Below are positions 1 through 12,700 of a DNA stretch of 64,000 nt, piece after piece; position 1 is the stretch's first letter; every line of letters starts with the position of its first letter. The stretch spans positions 1,924,501 to 1,988,500 of the forward strand of contig NZ_CP109067.1 in NCBI RefSeq assembly GCF_035917335.1, written 5' to 3'. A program made the translations under genes and the position numbers. This stretch comes from Micromonospora sp. NBC_01813 (lineage in GTDB: Bacteria > Actinomycetota > Actinomycetes > Mycobacteriales > Micromonosporaceae). The notes under the pieces are model-generated. The model searched no databases and had not been told where the DNA came from. It was given only the letters and a program-made list of their open reading frames with translations.

Positions 1-346
1 CGGCGTCGGACCAATCGCCCTCGACGTGGTCGAACTCGAAGTAGCAGTGGGTGGCGACCCCGCCGAGCTCGACAGCTGAGTGCGCGCCAGCCCAGTAGGC
101 GTGCTGAATATCGGTCAACGGGAACGGTTCGTAGCGGCCCGCCGGGTCGGCCGTCACCGCGACGACATCGCCTGCGACCTTGCTGCGGTCGAGCAGTTCC
201 AGTAAGGCGTCCCGCTGATCGCGAAGCGCGTCACGCAGTTCGGCGGTGAGTGCTCCCGGTGGCGCCGAGACGGCGAGTCCTCCGTCCGAGCGTCGCAGCC
301 GGACGCCCCGTTGGTGCAGTTCGCGAAGCAACTCGTGAGCGATCAA
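1..346 (-). CDS. NRPS, N-terminal fragment (TubC docking + heterocyclisation/condensation domain), cut by window edge
   Basis: Translating the minus strand from a TTG at 346 gives about 115 residues that run off the window. The first 60 or so (start IAHELLREL) match the TubC-type N-terminal docking domain of NRPS subunits. They are followed by FPLTDIQHAYW, the opening motif of condensation and especially heterocyclisation (Cy) domains. A purine-rich GGAGGAAG lies just before the TTG; no ATG or GTG in the same frame is better placed. It is 47 bp downstream of the thioesterase-bearing NRPS and probably the last seen gene of the PKS/NRPS operon. Whether the domain is C or Cy cannot be settled because its catalytic motif lies outside the window. 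Confidence 0.75.
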   Translation of the reverse strand, partial: MIAHELLRELHQRGVRLRRSDGGLAVSAPPGALTAELRDALRDQRDALLELLDRSKVAGDVVAVTADPAGRYEPFPLTDIQHAYWAGAHSAVELGGVATHCYFEFDHVEGDWSDA

Positions 347-393
347 GTCTTCCTCCGTCGCGGATGGTCGTAGTCGACGCGGTGCCGTGGCCG

Positions 394-3300
394 TCAGGTG
401 TCGGCAGACTGCATCTCGGCCGCGAGCTGGGCAGCGGACGACCCGGTGAGCAATGTGTGATGGGTTCCGGGCAGTACGACCGCCCGGACCGGTTGGCCGG
501 TCAGCTGCGACCAACCCCAGTCCGGCAAGCCAGTGTCGGGATGGCCGTCGAACTCCTCGACGACCCCGCTGTCGGCACGGATCACGATGACCGGTACCGC
601 CAGTGGCGGTGCCACGTACCGTCCGCAGGCCCGCACCACCGCACGAAAGACCGCGAAGGCGCTGTCCAATCCGGATTCGTGTGGCGCTCCGACCACCTCG
701 GTGTCCGGCCACAGGGCTGCGATGTCGGCGTCGAACCAGCGGCGTAGGACATCGTCGTCGAACCGCCGGAACTGCCGTGGCGCCGGAGCGTCGATCACGA
801 CGAGTCGCTGCACCTGGTGCCCGAGGTGACGCAGACGGTCGGCCATGGCCGCCGCCACCGCCGCTCCCGATGACCAGCCGCCGAGCCGGTACGGTCCCTT
901 CGGATGCTGCCGCAGCAACGCCGCGATGTACTGGTCCGCCAGCTCCGGCACTGACTCCGGGGTTGGCTGGCCGTTGTCGGGGCCGGGTGCCTGCATCGCG
1001 TAGACCGGACCGCTGAGGTGGGCGGCGAGTTCGGTGTAGCACAGCACCTGACCGCCGGCCGGATGGACCAGCGCCCACGGTGTTCCGGTGCTGGTCGCGG
1101 AGGGCAGGTGCACCAACGGTGACCAGCCGTCGGGCCCGGCCAGGCGGGCTGCCAGGCGTGCCACCGTACGTTCCTGCAGCAACGCGGCGAGTGGTACGGG
1201 GCGGCCGAGCCGTTGCGCGGCCAGTGCGGAGGCGCGCAACGCCGCGAACGACTGCCCCCCGAGATCGAAGAAGTCGTCATGCACACCGATCGGGTGGGCG
1301 CCCAGGACGGACTCCCATACCTCGACCAGAACCGTCTGGACGGGGTCGCTCGCCGGTACGGTGGACCGGCTGTCGGTGATTGCGTTCGAGGGTGAGAGAC
1401 GGGCCAGCCGGGCACGGTCCACCTTGCCATTGGCCGACAGCGGAAACCGATCGAGAACCACGACCTGAGCCGGGACGAGGTAGCCCGGTAGCCGCTCGGC
1501 CAGCGCGGACCGAATGCCGGCGGGGTCTGGCTCGATGCCGGTGGCGACGGTTACGAAGGCGACCAGTTGCCGCCCGGCGGCCGTGTCCCTGGCCACCACG
1601 GTGGCGGCGGTGACGTCGTGGCTGCCGACCAGTGCGTGCTCTATCTCACCAGGCTCCACCCGATAGCCTTGAACCTTGAGTTGGTTGTCTGCGCGTCCGA
1701 GAAACTCGATGTCGCCGTCGGGCAGGTAGCGACCGAGATCGCCGGTGCGGTAGAGCCGTTCACCGGTGCGCGGATGGCTGATGAACGCGGCCGCGGTCCG
1801 GGTAGGGTCTTCCAGATAGCCGCGTGCCAACCCGACCCCACCGATGTGCAGGTGTCCAGGCACCCAAGTGGGCGCGTCCCGGCTGAGGTCATCGAGCACG
1901 TACCACCGCTGACCTGCCAGCGGCCGCCCGTACGGGATACTCGTCCACCCCGGGTCGACCTCGGATACGGGGTAGATGATCGACCAGATCGACGCCTCCG
2001 TGGCACCCCCCAGGCTGACGACCTGTGCGGCCGGCGCGATCTGCCGGATCCGGTCCGGCAGATCGACAGGTACCCAGTCGCCACTCAGCAGGACGAGGCG
2101 CAGCGACGGCAGCTCCGTACCTACCTGCACGGCCGCGTCCACCAGGAGTTGTGCCAGGGCGGGCACCGAGTTCCAAACGGTGACGCCATGCCCGCTGATG
2201 AGGTCGGGCCAGGCACGGGGATCGGCGGGACCGGCGGGCGGGAGTACCAGTGCCGCACCGGCGGCAACGGAGCCGAAGATGTCGTAGACGGACAGGTCGA
2301 AGCTCAGCGACGAGACTCCGAGAAGTACGTCACCCGGGCCGACGCCGAATCTGCTGTTGATGTCGGAGATGGTGGCGGCAGGTCCTTGATGATCCAGCAC
2401 CGCGCCCTTTGGTAGTCCCGTCGATCCCGAGGTGTAGATGACGTAGGCGATGTCCGCCGGGCGAACGGTGGGCAGCGCCGGCCCGGGTTGCGTCCCTGTC
2501 ACGCTGACGGTCAGTACGGGGTGCCCGGACAACGACGCGACCCGTGCAACCATGTCGGCGGTGGTGACCACCGCGCGGACACCCGTCGTCAGCAGTCGAA
2601 GCCGTTCATCCGGCCAGTCCGGGTCGATCGGCACATAGGCCGCTCCCGCCATCAGCACGCCGAAGACCGCGACCGGCTGGGCGATGCCTCTGGCTGTCAC
2701 GACTGCCACCCGGTCGCCCGTGCCCACTCCGGCAGCGGCGATACGGCGAGCGAGCGCCGTACTGGCCTCATTCAGCTCCCGATAGGTCAGTTTGCCGTCC
2801 GGGCCGGCCACCGCCAGGTCATCTGGATTGCGTGCCGCATGCGCCGGCAGCGGTGTATGGAGCAGAGCCGCGGGTGGCGCGGGCACTACGGTGTTGAGAC
2901 GGGTCCGGTCCTGCACCTGTGACCGTGGGATAAGTGACAGCTGCCGTCCTTCCCAGGCGGTGGGCCCGGCGAGCAGCGCGAGGGCGGTGCGGTACCCGTT
3001 CTCCATCGCGTCCAGCAGGCCCGGTGGGAACATGTCCTCGATGACGTCCCAGATCACCCACAGCCCGCCGTCCGGGAGTTCCCAGAATTCGCAGTCGAAG
3101 ATCACCTGCGGCGTCTCCAAAAGGCTGAAGACGGGCGGTTCGGTGGGCCCGACGAACAAGGCGCTGCCCACCGCGAACGGGCAGACGGCCCGGCCTGGCG
3201 TATGGCGCTGCTGATTCAACGCCTGGAGGACCTTGACGCCGCTCCAGTGGGTGTGTTCCAGATCCGCCATCACCTGGCGGTGCAGCCGGACGAACCGGTC

Positions 3301-4461
3301 CCGGACAGACTCGTCGTGCCGCCAGTCGACCTCCAACGGGTAGAGCGCGGCGAAGTTGCCCAACACATCGTCGATCTGCGGATGCAGGGCGAGGCGGTGC
3401 GTCACCATATTGTTGATCAGAAAGTGCCGCGAGCCGCTCCAGGCCGAGAGCATCTCGGCATGCGCGCCCAGCAGCACCGCGGTGGGGCTCAGCCCGGCGC
3501 CGGCACCGTGCAGCTTGAGCGCCTCCCACAACGGCGCGGGGAACCGCATCTCGCGGCGGCTCAACCGGGATCGCCGGTGGGGATCCGCACCGGCCGCCAG
3601 CGGGATCGCCGGAGCGTCGGGCATCTCCGCCAGGCGGCGGGTCCAGTACTCCCGGGACCGCTGCCCGGCTGGTGACTCGGCCAGGCGGCGCAGCTCGAGA
3701 ACGCAGTCACGATAGCTGATCGACGGTGCGATCAGCGGCTCATCCGGATGGTCGTACGCTCGCAGCACGTCGCGGATCAGCCGGAAGCTGCCCGGCGCGT
3801 CGCTGAACAGGTTGTTATTGTTCCAGTGCAGGCGGGTACGACCGGGGTCGTACCGGGTCAGCCGCACATCCAGCCAAGGCCACCGATCCAGCGGCGGCTC
3901 CCGGCGACTCATCGCAGCCCGGACGGCATCGAGCTCCTGCGCGGCTTCCGGCTCTGGGCGTCCGCGCAGATCAGTGACCGGCACATGTGGGGCCACCGGA
4001 TCGGATACCACCTGCAAGGTCAGGTCGTCGCGGAGCACCACGAGATCCTTGTACTGGCGGAGCATCGCTCGGCCGAGGGCATCCGTGAACCGCTCCGGAT
4101 CGATGTCGCCGAGATCGAACTCCATGTACTGATGCGGCTGTACGTAGTGCTCCATTCCTGGCCGGGCCCCGATCAGAAAGGACTCCTGCAGGTCGGATGG
4201 CGCAAACGGGGTGTATAGGTTGTCCGGGTCGGGCGTCATGACCGGCAGGTTGGCCGGAGATGCGTAGACGGTGTTGGTGAGCAGCCGGATCAGGTCGGAC
4301 CGGGCGCCCGTCAGCCGGTCCCGCAGTGCGGGAGTGAGCGCCTCGCGGGGTGCGTCGACCCGAAGCCTGCCTTCGTCGCCGACGGAGAGCCGGATTCCTG
4401 CCGCCGCGAGGTCCCGCAGGAGTTCGTTGACATCGTTGGTAGCGGGGATGGACGTCGTCAT
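394..4461 (-). CDS. NRPS: TubC docking - Cy-like - A(Cys) - PCP - thioesterase
   Basis: This 1355-aa termination module loads an amino acid, condenses and probably cyclises it onto the upstream acyl chain, then releases the product. Order: TubC docking domain (about 1-62), condensation/heterocyclisation domain (about 80-500), adenylation domain (about 535-1010, core [11 protein letters not shown] near 674), PCP with LGGQS (Ser1071), thioesterase with GWSSG (Ser1197) and a late GTHHTL His. The adenylation pocket reads D-L-Y-N-L-S-L-I-W, the classical Cys code of thiazoline-forming synthetases. The Cy DxxxxD signature is altered to N216xxxxD221. The ATG shares 4 bp with the stop of the upstream PKS, so the two are translationally coupled. 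The expected product unit is a thiazoline; whether the altered Cy motif cyclises is open. Confidence 0.93.
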   Translation of the reverse strand: MTTSIPATNDVNELLRDLAAAGIRLSVGDEGRLRVDAPREALTPALRDRLTGARSDLIRLLTNTVYASPANLPVMTPDPDNLYTPFAPSDLQESFLIGARPGMEHYVQPHQYMEFDLGDIDPERFTDALGRAMLRQYKDLVVLRDDLTLQVVSDPVAPHVPVTDLRGRPEPEAAQELDAVRAAMSRREPPLDRWPWLDVRLTRYDPGRTRLHWNNNNLFSDAPGSFRLIRDVLRAYDHPDEPLIAPSISYRDCVLELRRLAESPAGQRSREYWTRRLAEMPDAPAIPLAAGADPHRRSRLSRREMRFPAPLWEALKLHGAGAGLSPTAVLLGAHAEMLSAWSGSRHFLINNMVTHRLALHPQIDDVLGNFAALYPLEVDWRHDESVRDRFVRLHRQVMADLEHTHWSGVKVLQALNQQRHTPGRAVCPFAVGSALFVGPTEPPVFSLLETPQVIFDCEFWELPDGGLWVIWDVIEDMFPPGLLDAMENGYRTALALLAGPTAWEGRQLSLIPRSQVQDRTRLNTVVPAPPAALLHTPLPAHAARNPDDLAVAGPDGKLTYRELNEASTALARRIAAAGVGTGDRVAVVTARGIAQPVAVFGVLMAGAAYVPIDPDWPDERLRLLTTGVRAVVTTADMVARVASLSGHPVLTVSVTGTQPGPALPTVRPADIAYVIYTSGSTGLPKGAVLDHQGPAATISDINSRFGVGPGDVLLGVSSLSFDLSVYDIFGSVAAGAALVLPPAGPADPRAWPDLISGHGVTVWNSVPALAQLLVDAAVQVGTELPSLRLVLLSGDWVPVDLPDRIRQIAPAAQVVSLGGATEASIWSIIYPVSEVDPGWTSIPYGRPLAGQRWYVLDDLSRDAPTWVPGHLHIGGVGLARGYLEDPTRTAAAFISHPRTGERLYRTGDLGRYLPDGDIEFLGRADNQLKVQGYRVEPGEIEHALVGSHDVTAATVVARDTAAGRQLVAFVTVATGIEPDPAGIRSALAERLPGYLVPAQVVVLDRFPLSANGKVDRARLARLSPSNAITDSRSTVPASDPVQTVLVEVWESVLGAHPIGVHDDFFDLGGQSFAALRASALAAQRLGRPVPLAALLQERTVARLAARLAGPDGWSPLVHLPSATSTGTPWALVHPAGGQVLCYTELAAHLSGPVYAMQAPGPDNGQPTPESVPELADQYIAALLRQHPKGPYRLGGWSSGAAVAAAMADRLRHLGHQVQRLVVIDAPAPRQFRRFDDDVLRRWFDADIAALWPDTEVVGAPHESGLDSAFAVFRAVVRACGRYVAPPLAVPVIVIRADSGVVEEFDGHPDTGLPDWGWSQLTGQPVRAVVLPGTHHTLLTGSSAAQLAAEMQSADT

Positions 4462-7400
4462 AGGACCAGGACCTCCCGATCGTTCTCGGTGTCGTTCTCG
4501 GAGTCCGCGCCGGTCAGGTCGTTGGCCATCAGCTGCGTGCAGATCATGTCGGCGAGTTGTCCGGTCGATGTCCCGAACAGATGCTCCGGCGCCAGATCCA
4601 CACCCAGGTCTGTCCGCAGCCGTTCACGCAGTCTGATGGTGATCAGCGAGTCCGCGCCGAGCTGGCTCAGTCGCCGGCGCTCGAAACCGTCCCGTGCCTC
4701 GGCAAGGTCGTCGGAGGTGAGGCGCAGCAGGGCGGCAGCCCGGTCGAGTAGGACACTCAGTACGGCGGAGCGGGCACTCTCCGGGTCGGATACCGCCAGC
4801 CTGGCCAGGATCTGCGGATCCGCCGGTGCCGGTGGATCGGTCACGGCCGACGGCGTCGGACGGTCCCTGGCACAGACGTTGGCAAGAAGCTCGTCCGGCC
4901 GGCCCCGCCCGGCCGCGTACCGCTGCCAGTCGACGATGGCCAGTGCGACACTGGCGGGCTGGTCGCCGGGATGCAGCAGTCCGCCGAGTGCGCTCAGCGC
5001 GGCCGCCGGGGTCAGCGGTATCAGGCCGGCTTCGGTGAGCCGTGCCAGGACGTCCGTGCGCCACGCCATACCCGTCTCGGTCCAGGGTCCCCAGCCGACG
5101 CTGACCGCCGGAAGCCCGAGACGTCGGCGGTGTCGAGCCAGGGTGTCGAGAAATCCGTTCGCCACCGTGTAGGCGGCCTGGCCCTCGGTGCCGAGAGTCG
5201 CGGACACGGATGAGTACAGTACGAAGAAGTCCAGTTCGTCAGCGGTCGTGGCCTGGTGCAGGGCCCAGGCGCCACGGACCTTCGGGGCGAGCACCCGGTC
5301 GATCCGCTCGGTGTCGTGGCCGGCGAGTGGCGCGTCAGCAAGGACGCCGGCGGCATGCACGACTCCCCGCAACGGTGGTAGGTCCTTGCGGATCCCGGCC
5401 AGGAGCAGACGCACCGCGGAATCGTCTGCCACGTCGGCCGACCGGACCTCCACCTGCACGTTCTGGGCCCGCAGGCTGTCGATCGCGGACTGGTCCGCGA
5501 CGGTCCCGGTCCCCCGGCCGGTGAGGACCAGATGGCGGGCTCCGTGGCTGGCAAGCCACCGGGCGGTGGCGATCCCCAGACCGCCGAGTCCTCCGGTGAT
5601 CAGATAGGTCGCATCCGGACGCACCGGTGGGGTGTCGACCGCCGCTGGACGTTGCGTGAGGCGGGCCTCGTGCCACTGGCCGCCACGCAGCGCCAGCCGT
5701 CGCCAGCCCTCGGTGCTGTCCGCCGCCCGCTCGATGTCGTCGAGGTTCGCCGGTCCGGGCGGCAATTCGAGGTGGACGCAGCGCACCTGCGGGTACTCGA
5801 CGGCCAGCGTCCGGGCGAGGCCGCCGGTGACGCACTCCGTCAGGTCGGGGTCGCCGCTGGTGCAGAGCACGACCGGTCCGACTCCACCGTTGGCCAGGTA
5901 CCGGTTCAGTACCGCGACCTGTTGCGCCGTCGCCCGGTGGACCGCATCGGCCGGCACCGGCTGGTCACCGTAACGGGTGTGCACGATCAGGCCGCCTGAT
6001 GCCGGCAACGGGGGCTCGGAACTGGCCATTTCCTCAAGTAGCCCAGCGACCAAGAGCGAACCTGATCGGCTGGGCTGAGCCCGCCACGTCTGCACGGTGG
6101 CCGGGTCGGTGCTGGTTGCCAGCCACGACAGCGACCCCGCGGAGACAGGCGGCTCGGGAACCTCATGCCAGCCGATCTCCAGGGCGGCGACCCGCGCTGG
6201 GGACAGCCCGACGAGCGTGCCCTGAGCTGCCCGGCGCAGGCGCAGTCCCGTCACGGTGGCAACGAGTCGGTCGTCGTCGGACCATACGGCCAGATCCAGT
6301 ACCCGGTCGCCGGTGTCGTCGATCACCTGGTGCCACGCGTGGCACCAGAGCACTGCGGGCAACGGCCCGAGCAGCCGCACCTCGGCCACGCCGACCGGCA
6401 GCCAGGTGCCGCCCGGGCTGGGCGCCAGCGCAAGAGCGGTGTGGAAGCAGCCGTCGAGCAGCACCGGATGTGCCCGGTACCATTCGTCCTCCGGTCGGCT
6501 ACGCAACTGTGCCTCGATCTGGGCTACCGCCGAGTCGCCGTCGCGCCACAGTCGCCGCAGGACCCGCAGGTCCGGTCCCAGCTCGATCCCGGCGAGGCGG
6601 GCCACGCGGTAGGTCTCCTCGACCGGCAACTCGGTCATCTGTGCGATCCGCAGCCGCGGTGGGAGCCGGGGACGGCCCTCGGTCGGATCATGATCGGGCA
6701 GTCCGGGAGTCTCGTTCGGGGCAACTGCTACGGCGTACTCTGTCCAGTCGGTCTCGCCGTCAGACCTGCCGAACACCCGGATCCGGCGGCATCCTGGGCT
6801 CTGCGTCACTTGGGTCTGCATCCGGACCGGCGATCCTTCCGGGATGACCAGCGGACGCACGACCGTCAGGTCGGCGATCGTGGCCCTCGGTCCCGGACCG
6901 TCCGTGGCGGCGGCGAGGGCCAGCTCGACGGCTGCCGATGCGGGTAGCACGCGGGCACCGTTGAGCCGGTGCTGATCGAGGTACCACGGCCCGTCCGGGT
7001 GCAGTGTTCTCGCGTACCAGCGATGCGGCGTGCCAGCCACGTTCATCGGGGCGCCCAGCAGTGGGTGCGCCGCTACCGGCGTCGGCGGCCCGCTCCTCGC
7101 CCGCTCCGGGACGAGCCAGTAGCGCTGTCGCTGGAATTGATAGGTGGGAAGGTCGGCGGCCTCCGTTTCGTCCGGCACCATGCCGCTCGGCCATTCCAAG
7201 TCGACGCCGCGGACGTAGAGTCCGGCGAGTGCTTCCAGCACCGACCGGTCCTCTGGGCAGCCCGGCACGAGAAGGGCGGCACAGCTCGCGGATTCCGGAA
7301 GGTCGGACCGGTTGCGGAGCAGCTGGGTCAGGACCGGTGTCGGCCCGAGCTCGACATAGGTGTTCACTCCGAGTCCAGCCAGACTGGCGACGGCGTCATC

Positions 7401-9734
7401 GAAACGAACCGGCCGACGTGCCTGTTCGATCCAGTAGTCCGCCCCGCCCATCGCGTCACCGCACGGCCCACCGGTCAGGGTCGAGACGATTTCCAGCTCG
7501 GCTTGGCGATAGGTCAGTCGGCCGGTCACCTCCGCCAGCGCGGAAAGGATCGGTTCCATCAGCTCGCTGTGGAAGGCATTCTCCCCGGGCAACAGCGACA
7601 CAACGATGCCTGCCTGTCTCCATCGGGCCGCTGCCTCGGTCACCGCGTCGCGCGGGCCGGAGACCACCGTGACGTCGCCGGCATTCGCCGCCGCGATCTC
7701 CAGCCCGGTCCCGGAGATCAAGTCCTGGACCTGCCCCGCACTGGCCCGGACCGCCACCATGGCTCCGGGTGCGGTCCGACTCATCAGCTCACCGCGGGCT
7801 GCGACGAACTCGCATGCGTCGGCGAGGTCGAACACCCCGGCGACGTGCGCTGCGGCGATCTCACCCACCGAGTGGCCGACCAGGTGATCGGGAACGACGC
7901 CGCACGATTCGAGCAGCCGGTACAGGGCGACCCCCGTGGCGAACAGGGCCGGCTGGGCGTAGCGGGTATCCGCGAGCATGGCCGCCTCGGCGCTGCCCGG
8001 CTCGGCGAACAGCAATGGCAGCAGTGGACGATCGAGATGCCGGGCGAACTGTTCACCGACGGCGTCGAGGGCTGCGGTGAAGGCGGGGAACCTCCGGTAC
8101 AGCGCCGCTCCTGCTCCCCCTCGCTGAGCCCCTTGACCGGGAAAGAGAAGAACGATGTACGGTGCGGCCTCGCCCTCGCCACGAACTACGGTGGCACCGG
8201 TCGGTGCGGCCGCCTGCCCGCTGATCGCGGCCAAGCCGCCTCTGAGACTCGCCGGCGGCCCGACGACGACAGCCCGTCGGATCTGCGCGGTGCGCCCGGT
8301 GGTGAGGGTCGACGCGACGCCGCCGGGGTTCTCGGTGTGCACGGACCGGTGCAGTGCCGCCGCCTGGTCGTGCAGGGCTGTGATCGTGTGGCCGCTGACC
8401 GGCCACGCCAGGACGTGGTCCGACGGGATGTTTCGGTCGACCGTCGGCTGCCGGGGAGCCTCCTCGATGATGACGTGTGCGTTGGTTCCGCTGATGCCGA
8501 ACGAGGAGACACCGGCCCGGCGGATGCGCGGCCCGGCCGGCCAGCTCCGCCCCTGTGAGAGCGGGACCACCCCGGACCAGTCCACGTGCGGCGAGGGCTC
8601 CGTCAGGTGCAGCGAACGCGGCAGCCGTCCATGCCGCATCGCCTCCACCGTCGCGATCACGCCCGCGACGCCAGCGGCCGCCTGCGTGTGGCCGATGGCC
8701 GACTTCACCGAGCGGACCCACAGGGGGTCGCTCAGCGCGCGTGCCCTACCGAAGACGGCCTGCAGCGCCCGCGCCTCGATCGGGTCGCCGAGTACGGTCC
8801 CGGTGCCGTGCGCCTCGACGACGTCGATCTCGTCGGGCTCCAACGCAGCTGCCGACAGCGCGGCTCGAAGCAATCGCTGCTGGGCGGGACCGCTCGGCGC
8901 GGTAAGTCCGTTGCTGGCGCCATCCGCGTTGATCGCGCTACCACGGACGACAGCGAGGATCGGATGTCCGGCGCGACGAGCATCGTCGAACCGTTCCAGT
9001 AGGAGAATCCCGGCGCCCTCGGCCCAGCCAGTGCCGTCGGCGTCGGCGGAGAAGGACCGGCAACGTCCGTCCGGAGACAACCCGCCCTGGGTGGCGAACT
9101 CCGTGAAGACGCCGGGGGTGGCGAGCACGGTCGCACCGCCTGCGAGCGCTATCCGGCACTCTCCGCGCTGCACCGCTCCGGCGGCCAGGTGCAGTGCCAC
9201 CAGTGACGACGAACACGCGGTGTCCACGCTTATCACCGGTCCGCGCAGGTCCAGCACGTAGGCCAGCCGACCGGAAGCGACAGCCGGGGCGGTACCGGTG
9301 AGTAGATGTCCTTCGAATCCGGCGGGTGGCCGGTCGAGTTGCCCGGCGTAACCGTTCGGGCTGATGCCCACGAACACGCCGGTGTCCGTGCCGCGCATCC
9401 GGTGTGGCGCGATCCGGGCTCGCTCGAAGGCTTCCCAGGCTAGTTCAAGTAGCAGCCGCTGCTGCGGATCCATCGCCGCCGCCTCGTGGGGTGCGATACC
9501 GAAGAACGCGGCGTCAAAACCTGCGACGTCGCGCAGGAAGCCGCCCCGGTACGCGGTCGTCGCCGCGTCGTCCCAGCCGCGGTCGCCCGGTGCCGGGCCG
9601 ACAGCGTCGACACCGTCGTCGATCAGCCGCCACAGCTTCTCGGGATCGTCCGCGCCGCCCGGATAGCGGCAGGCCATCGCGACGATCGCCACCGGCGGAG
9701 GGCCGGCCGTGCAAGTGGATCTGCGGTCACTCAT
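4458..9734 (-). CDS. Type I PKS module: KS-AT-DH-KR-ACP
   Basis: A single full extension module of about 1758 aa. [10 protein letters not shown] with Cys174, VEAHGTGT and the KSAIGH motif. AT: GHSVGE near 620 and NAFHS at the specificity site, which fits malonyl-CoA rather than methylmalonyl-CoA. DH: an HxxxGxxxxP motif ([10 protein letters not shown] near 921) and a DGCFH second motif, so it looks active. There is no enoylreductase. KR: NADP loop TGGLGGLG near 1376, catalytic Ser and Tyr (AAYTVAN), and LxD in GVLAD suggesting B-type stereochemistry. ACP: LGADSL near 1694. It therefore adds two carbons and leaves an alpha,beta double bond. I chose the ATG at 9734 because GAGGTGACC precedes it; a GTG at 9740 is in frame. 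It overlaps the upstream PKS stop. Confidence 0.93.
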   Translation of the reverse strand: MSDRRSTCTAGPPPVAIVAMACRYPGGADDPEKLWRLIDDGVDAVGPAPGDRGWDDAATTAYRGGFLRDVAGFDAAFFGIAPHEAAAMDPQQRLLLELAWEAFERARIAPHRMRGTDTGVFVGISPNGYAGQLDRPPAGFEGHLLTGTAPAVASGRLAYVLDLRGPVISVDTACSSSLVALHLAAGAVQRGECRIALAGGATVLATPGVFTEFATQGGLSPDGRCRSFSADADGTGWAEGAGILLLERFDDARRAGHPILAVVRGSAINADGASNGLTAPSGPAQQRLLRAALSAAALEPDEIDVVEAHGTGTVLGDPIEARALQAVFGRARALSDPLWVRSVKSAIGHTQAAAGVAGVIATVEAMRHGRLPRSLHLTEPSPHVDWSGVVPLSQGRSWPAGPRIRRAGVSSFGISGTNAHVIIEEAPRQPTVDRNIPSDHVLAWPVSGHTITALHDQAAALHRSVHTENPGGVASTLTTGRTAQIRRAVVVGPPASLRGGLAAISGQAAAPTGATVVRGEGEAAPYIVLLFPGQGAQRGGAGAALYRRFPAFTAALDAVGEQFARHLDRPLLPLLFAEPGSAEAAMLADTRYAQPALFATGVALYRLLESCGVVPDHLVGHSVGEIAAAHVAGVFDLADACEFVAARGELMSRTAPGAMVAVRASAGQVQDLISGTGLEIAAANAGDVTVVSGPRDAVTEAAARWRQAGIVVSLLPGENAFHSELMEPILSALAEVTGRLTYRQAELEIVSTLTGGPCGDAMGGADYWIEQARRPVRFDDAVASLAGLGVNTYVELGPTPVLTQLLRNRSDLPESASCAALLVPGCPEDRSVLEALAGLYVRGVDLEWPSGMVPDETEAADLPTYQFQRQRYWLVPERARSGPPTPVAAHPLLGAPMNVAGTPHRWYARTLHPDGPWYLDQHRLNGARVLPASAAVELALAAATDGPGPRATIADLTVVRPLVIPEGSPVRMQTQVTQSPGCRRIRVFGRSDGETDWTEYAVAVAPNETPGLPDHDPTEGRPRLPPRLRIAQMTELPVEETYRVARLAGIELGPDLRVLRRLWRDGDSAVAQIEAQLRSRPEDEWYRAHPVLLDGCFHTALALAPSPGGTWLPVGVAEVRLLGPLPAVLWCHAWHQVIDDTGDRVLDLAVWSDDDRLVATVTGLRLRRAAQGTLVGLSPARVAALEIGWHEVPEPPVSAGSLSWLATSTDPATVQTWRAQPSRSGSLLVAGLLEEMASSEPPLPASGGLIVHTRYGDQPVPADAVHRATAQQVAVLNRYLANGGVGPVVLCTSGDPDLTECVTGGLARTLAVEYPQVRCVHLELPPGPANLDDIERAADSTEGWRRLALRGGQWHEARLTQRPAAVDTPPVRPDATYLITGGLGGLGIATARWLASHGARHLVLTGRGTGTVADQSAIDSLRAQNVQVEVRSADVADDSAVRLLLAGIRKDLPPLRGVVHAAGVLADAPLAGHDTERIDRVLAPKVRGAWALHQATTADELDFFVLYSSVSATLGTEGQAAYTVANGFLDTLARHRRRLGLPAVSVGWGPWTETGMAWRTDVLARLTEAGLIPLTPAAALSALGGLLHPGDQPASVALAIVDWQRYAAGRGRPDELLANVCARDRPTPSAVTDPPAPADPQILARLAVSDPESARSAVLSVLLDRAAALLRLTSDDLAEARDGFERRRLSQLGADSLITIRLRERLRTDLGVDLAPEHLFGTSTGQLADMICTQLMANDLTGADSENDTENDREVLVL

Positions 9735-12700
9735 GGTCACCTCGGGTCTGATGTGTGCCGGTGGGAGTGGCCGCGACGCCGTTGCGCGACGCCAGCAGTT
9801 CGCTCAGATGAGCGGCGAGTTCCTGGGGCGTCGGATAGTCGAACGGCAGCGTCGCGGGCAGGGAGAGGCCAGTTGCCGTAGACAGCATCCGTACCATTTC
9901 CGTACCGGCGAGAGAGTCGACACCGGCGTCGCGCAGTGCTCGCCCTGGTAGTACCGCTGCCGGACCGGGATGGCCAAGGACAGTGGCAGCTGCGCCGCGT
10001 ACCAGTCGCAGCAGTTCCCGCTGCCGTAGTCCGGTCCGGAGCTCGCCGAGCCGGCCGGCCGGCTCACGTTGGGGCTGTCGGCCATGCTCCGCCAGCCGCT
10101 GGTCCATGGCCGCGGCCAGCATCATCGGATACGGAGAAGCCACCGCCCGGTCGTAGAGATCGAGCGCGTCGGTGGGGTTCAGCACGCCGAGGCCGGAGCG
10201 AGCCAGCCGCCCCCGTTGCGTCCCACCGAGTCGTCCGGTAAGCGCGCTCGGTGTGTCCCACAGTCCCCAGGCGATGCTGGTGGCTGGCAGGCCAGCGGCG
10301 ACCCTCAGGCTGGCGAGTGCGTCGAGGAAGGCGTTGGCGGCGGCGTACGACGCCTCCCCTGCGTGCCCCAACGCGCCCGCGGTGGAGGAAAACAGCACAA
10401 ACCGGCGCACGGCCAGATCGGCCGTCAGTTCGTGGAGGTGCCACGCACCGAATGCCTTCGCCCGTAGTGCTTCCTCCAGCAGGCCGGAACTCTGCTGGCT
10501 CAGCGTCGCTGAGGGCATGACCCCGGCGGCATGCACGACGCCGACGAGCGGCGCGGTCCCAGGGATCTGGTCCACCATGCGGGCGATCGCCGCGCGATCC
10601 GCAAGATCGACGGCGACGATGTCAACGGCGCACCCGGCCACCGTCAACTCCTCCCGCAGCCGGGCGGCACCCGAGGCCTCCGGACCACGCCGACTGGCCA
10701 ACAGGAGCCGGCGCGCTCCGTGGTGACGAATCAGATGCCGGGCTACCAGGGCACCGAGTGCTCCCGTGCCGCCGGTCACCAGGACTGTGCCCGGAGGCAG
10801 CAACTCCGGGTGGGAGGTCTGCGGTACGTCGGAGAACGCCTCGGCCAGCACCGAGCCGTGCCGCACCGCGAGCCGGTCGGCAGTTTCGAGAACACCGATG
10901 GCAGCGAGCAGAGCAGTGGTGGAGCGATGCCTGGTCAGATCCAGCAGGCCGATCCGGCCGGGGTGTTCGGCCTGTGCCGCCCGGCCAAGTCCCCAGACCG
11001 CGCCGCCGGCGACATCCCGCACCGAATCGCTGGTTCCGGTCAGCACAGCCTGGCGGGTGACCAGGACCAGTCGTCCGGGAGCCGGCTCCGTCCTGGCACA
11101 CCACTGCCGGACCAGTTCGAGCACCCGGCCGGTGAGTTCCGCCGTTGCTGCCGGCACATCGTCAGTGACGGGATGGCACGGGTAGAGCAGGACCTGTGGA
11201 GTCTCGACACGGGTGAGTGCGCCAAGGTCGGCAACGCAGTGGGCATCGGGTAGACCAAGCGATGCTGCCGCAGCGGGCGTGCCCAGCACGGCGTACCTGA
11301 CCGAAGACACGCGCTTGGTGACCGGACGCCAGTCAGGTCGGATGAGGGTCGCCGGGTGTGGTGCGTTCACCGCCGACCGGGTCTGCGCCTCGGACCCGCC
11401 GCGGTGCCAGAACCGCTGACGCTGGAACGGATAGGTGGGCAGTGTCGGCAGCGGACCCTGGCCGGCCGGCAGCACCGGTGCCCAGTCAACTGGTTCTCCC
11501 CCGAGGAAGGCCCTCACATGCACATCGAGCGCCGGCCCGACCTGCTGGGGCGGTGTAGGCGTGCGGTCGTGCGGTGTGCCGGCGATCCGGGCCAGCTCGC
11601 GCATCAGGTCTCCGTTGGTGTGACCGTGCGCGACGGCCCGACACTCGAACACCTCACGGCAGGTCGCCAACAGCCGGCCCGCCGACGCCAGGTCCAGGTC
11701 AGGATGGGCGGCCAGCCAGTCGTGCAGCCGGCCGGCGTGAGCCCGCAGCGCGGCGGCGGTTCGTGCCGACAGTGGCCAGATCACGGTTGCCCCACTGGTT
11801 GCCGTCCCATCGGGATTGTCTGTCGCCGTCGCCGTCGCCGTCGCCGTCGCGATCGGCGGCGGCGCCGACTCCAGGATCAGGTGGGCGTTGGTACCGCTGA
11901 TGCCGAATGCGGAGACCGCGGCCCGACGTGGCGTTCCCCGGTCCGGCCAGGACACAGGTTCGGTGAGTACCCGTACCGCACCCCCGGTCCGGGTGACCGC
12001 AGCGGCGGGCGGTGACGCGAACAGCGTGCGCGGCAGCACGCCGTGTTCGAGGGCCAGCAGCATCTTGACGACACCGATCGCCCCGGCTGCGGCCTGGGCA
12101 TGGCCGATGTTCGACTTGATCGATCCGATCCAGAGCGGCCGATCGGCCGCGCCGTCTGGTCGGTACGCCTCGGCGAGCGCCGCCACCTCGACTGGATCGC
12201 CCAGGGCGGTGCCGGTGCCGTGGGCCTCGACGGCGTCGACATCCGATGGGTGCAGACCAGACCGACGCAACGCGGTCTCGATGACCTGGCGTTGGGCCGT
12301 ACCGTTCGGCGCGGTCAGGCCGTTGCTGGTGCCGTCAGAATTGACCGCGCTGCCCCGAATCAGTCCCAACATCCGATGGCCGTTACGCCGGGCGTCGCCG
12401 ACTCGCTCGATCACGAGCACTGCGGACCCTTCAGCCCAGGTGGTACCGTCGGCGTGGACCGAGAACGCCTTGCACCGCCCATCCGGCGCGAGCCCGCCCT
12501 GACGGGCGAACTCGGTGAACATCCCGGGGGTGGCCATCACTGCCGCACCGCCGACCAACGCCAGGTCGCAGTCGCCGGCCCACAGCCCCAAAGCTGCTTG
12601 GTGGATCGCGACCAGCGCGGAAGAACAGGCGCAGTCCACAGTGACGGCGGGTCCGTTCGTGCCGAGTACATAGGCCAGTCGACCGGAGGCCACACTGACC

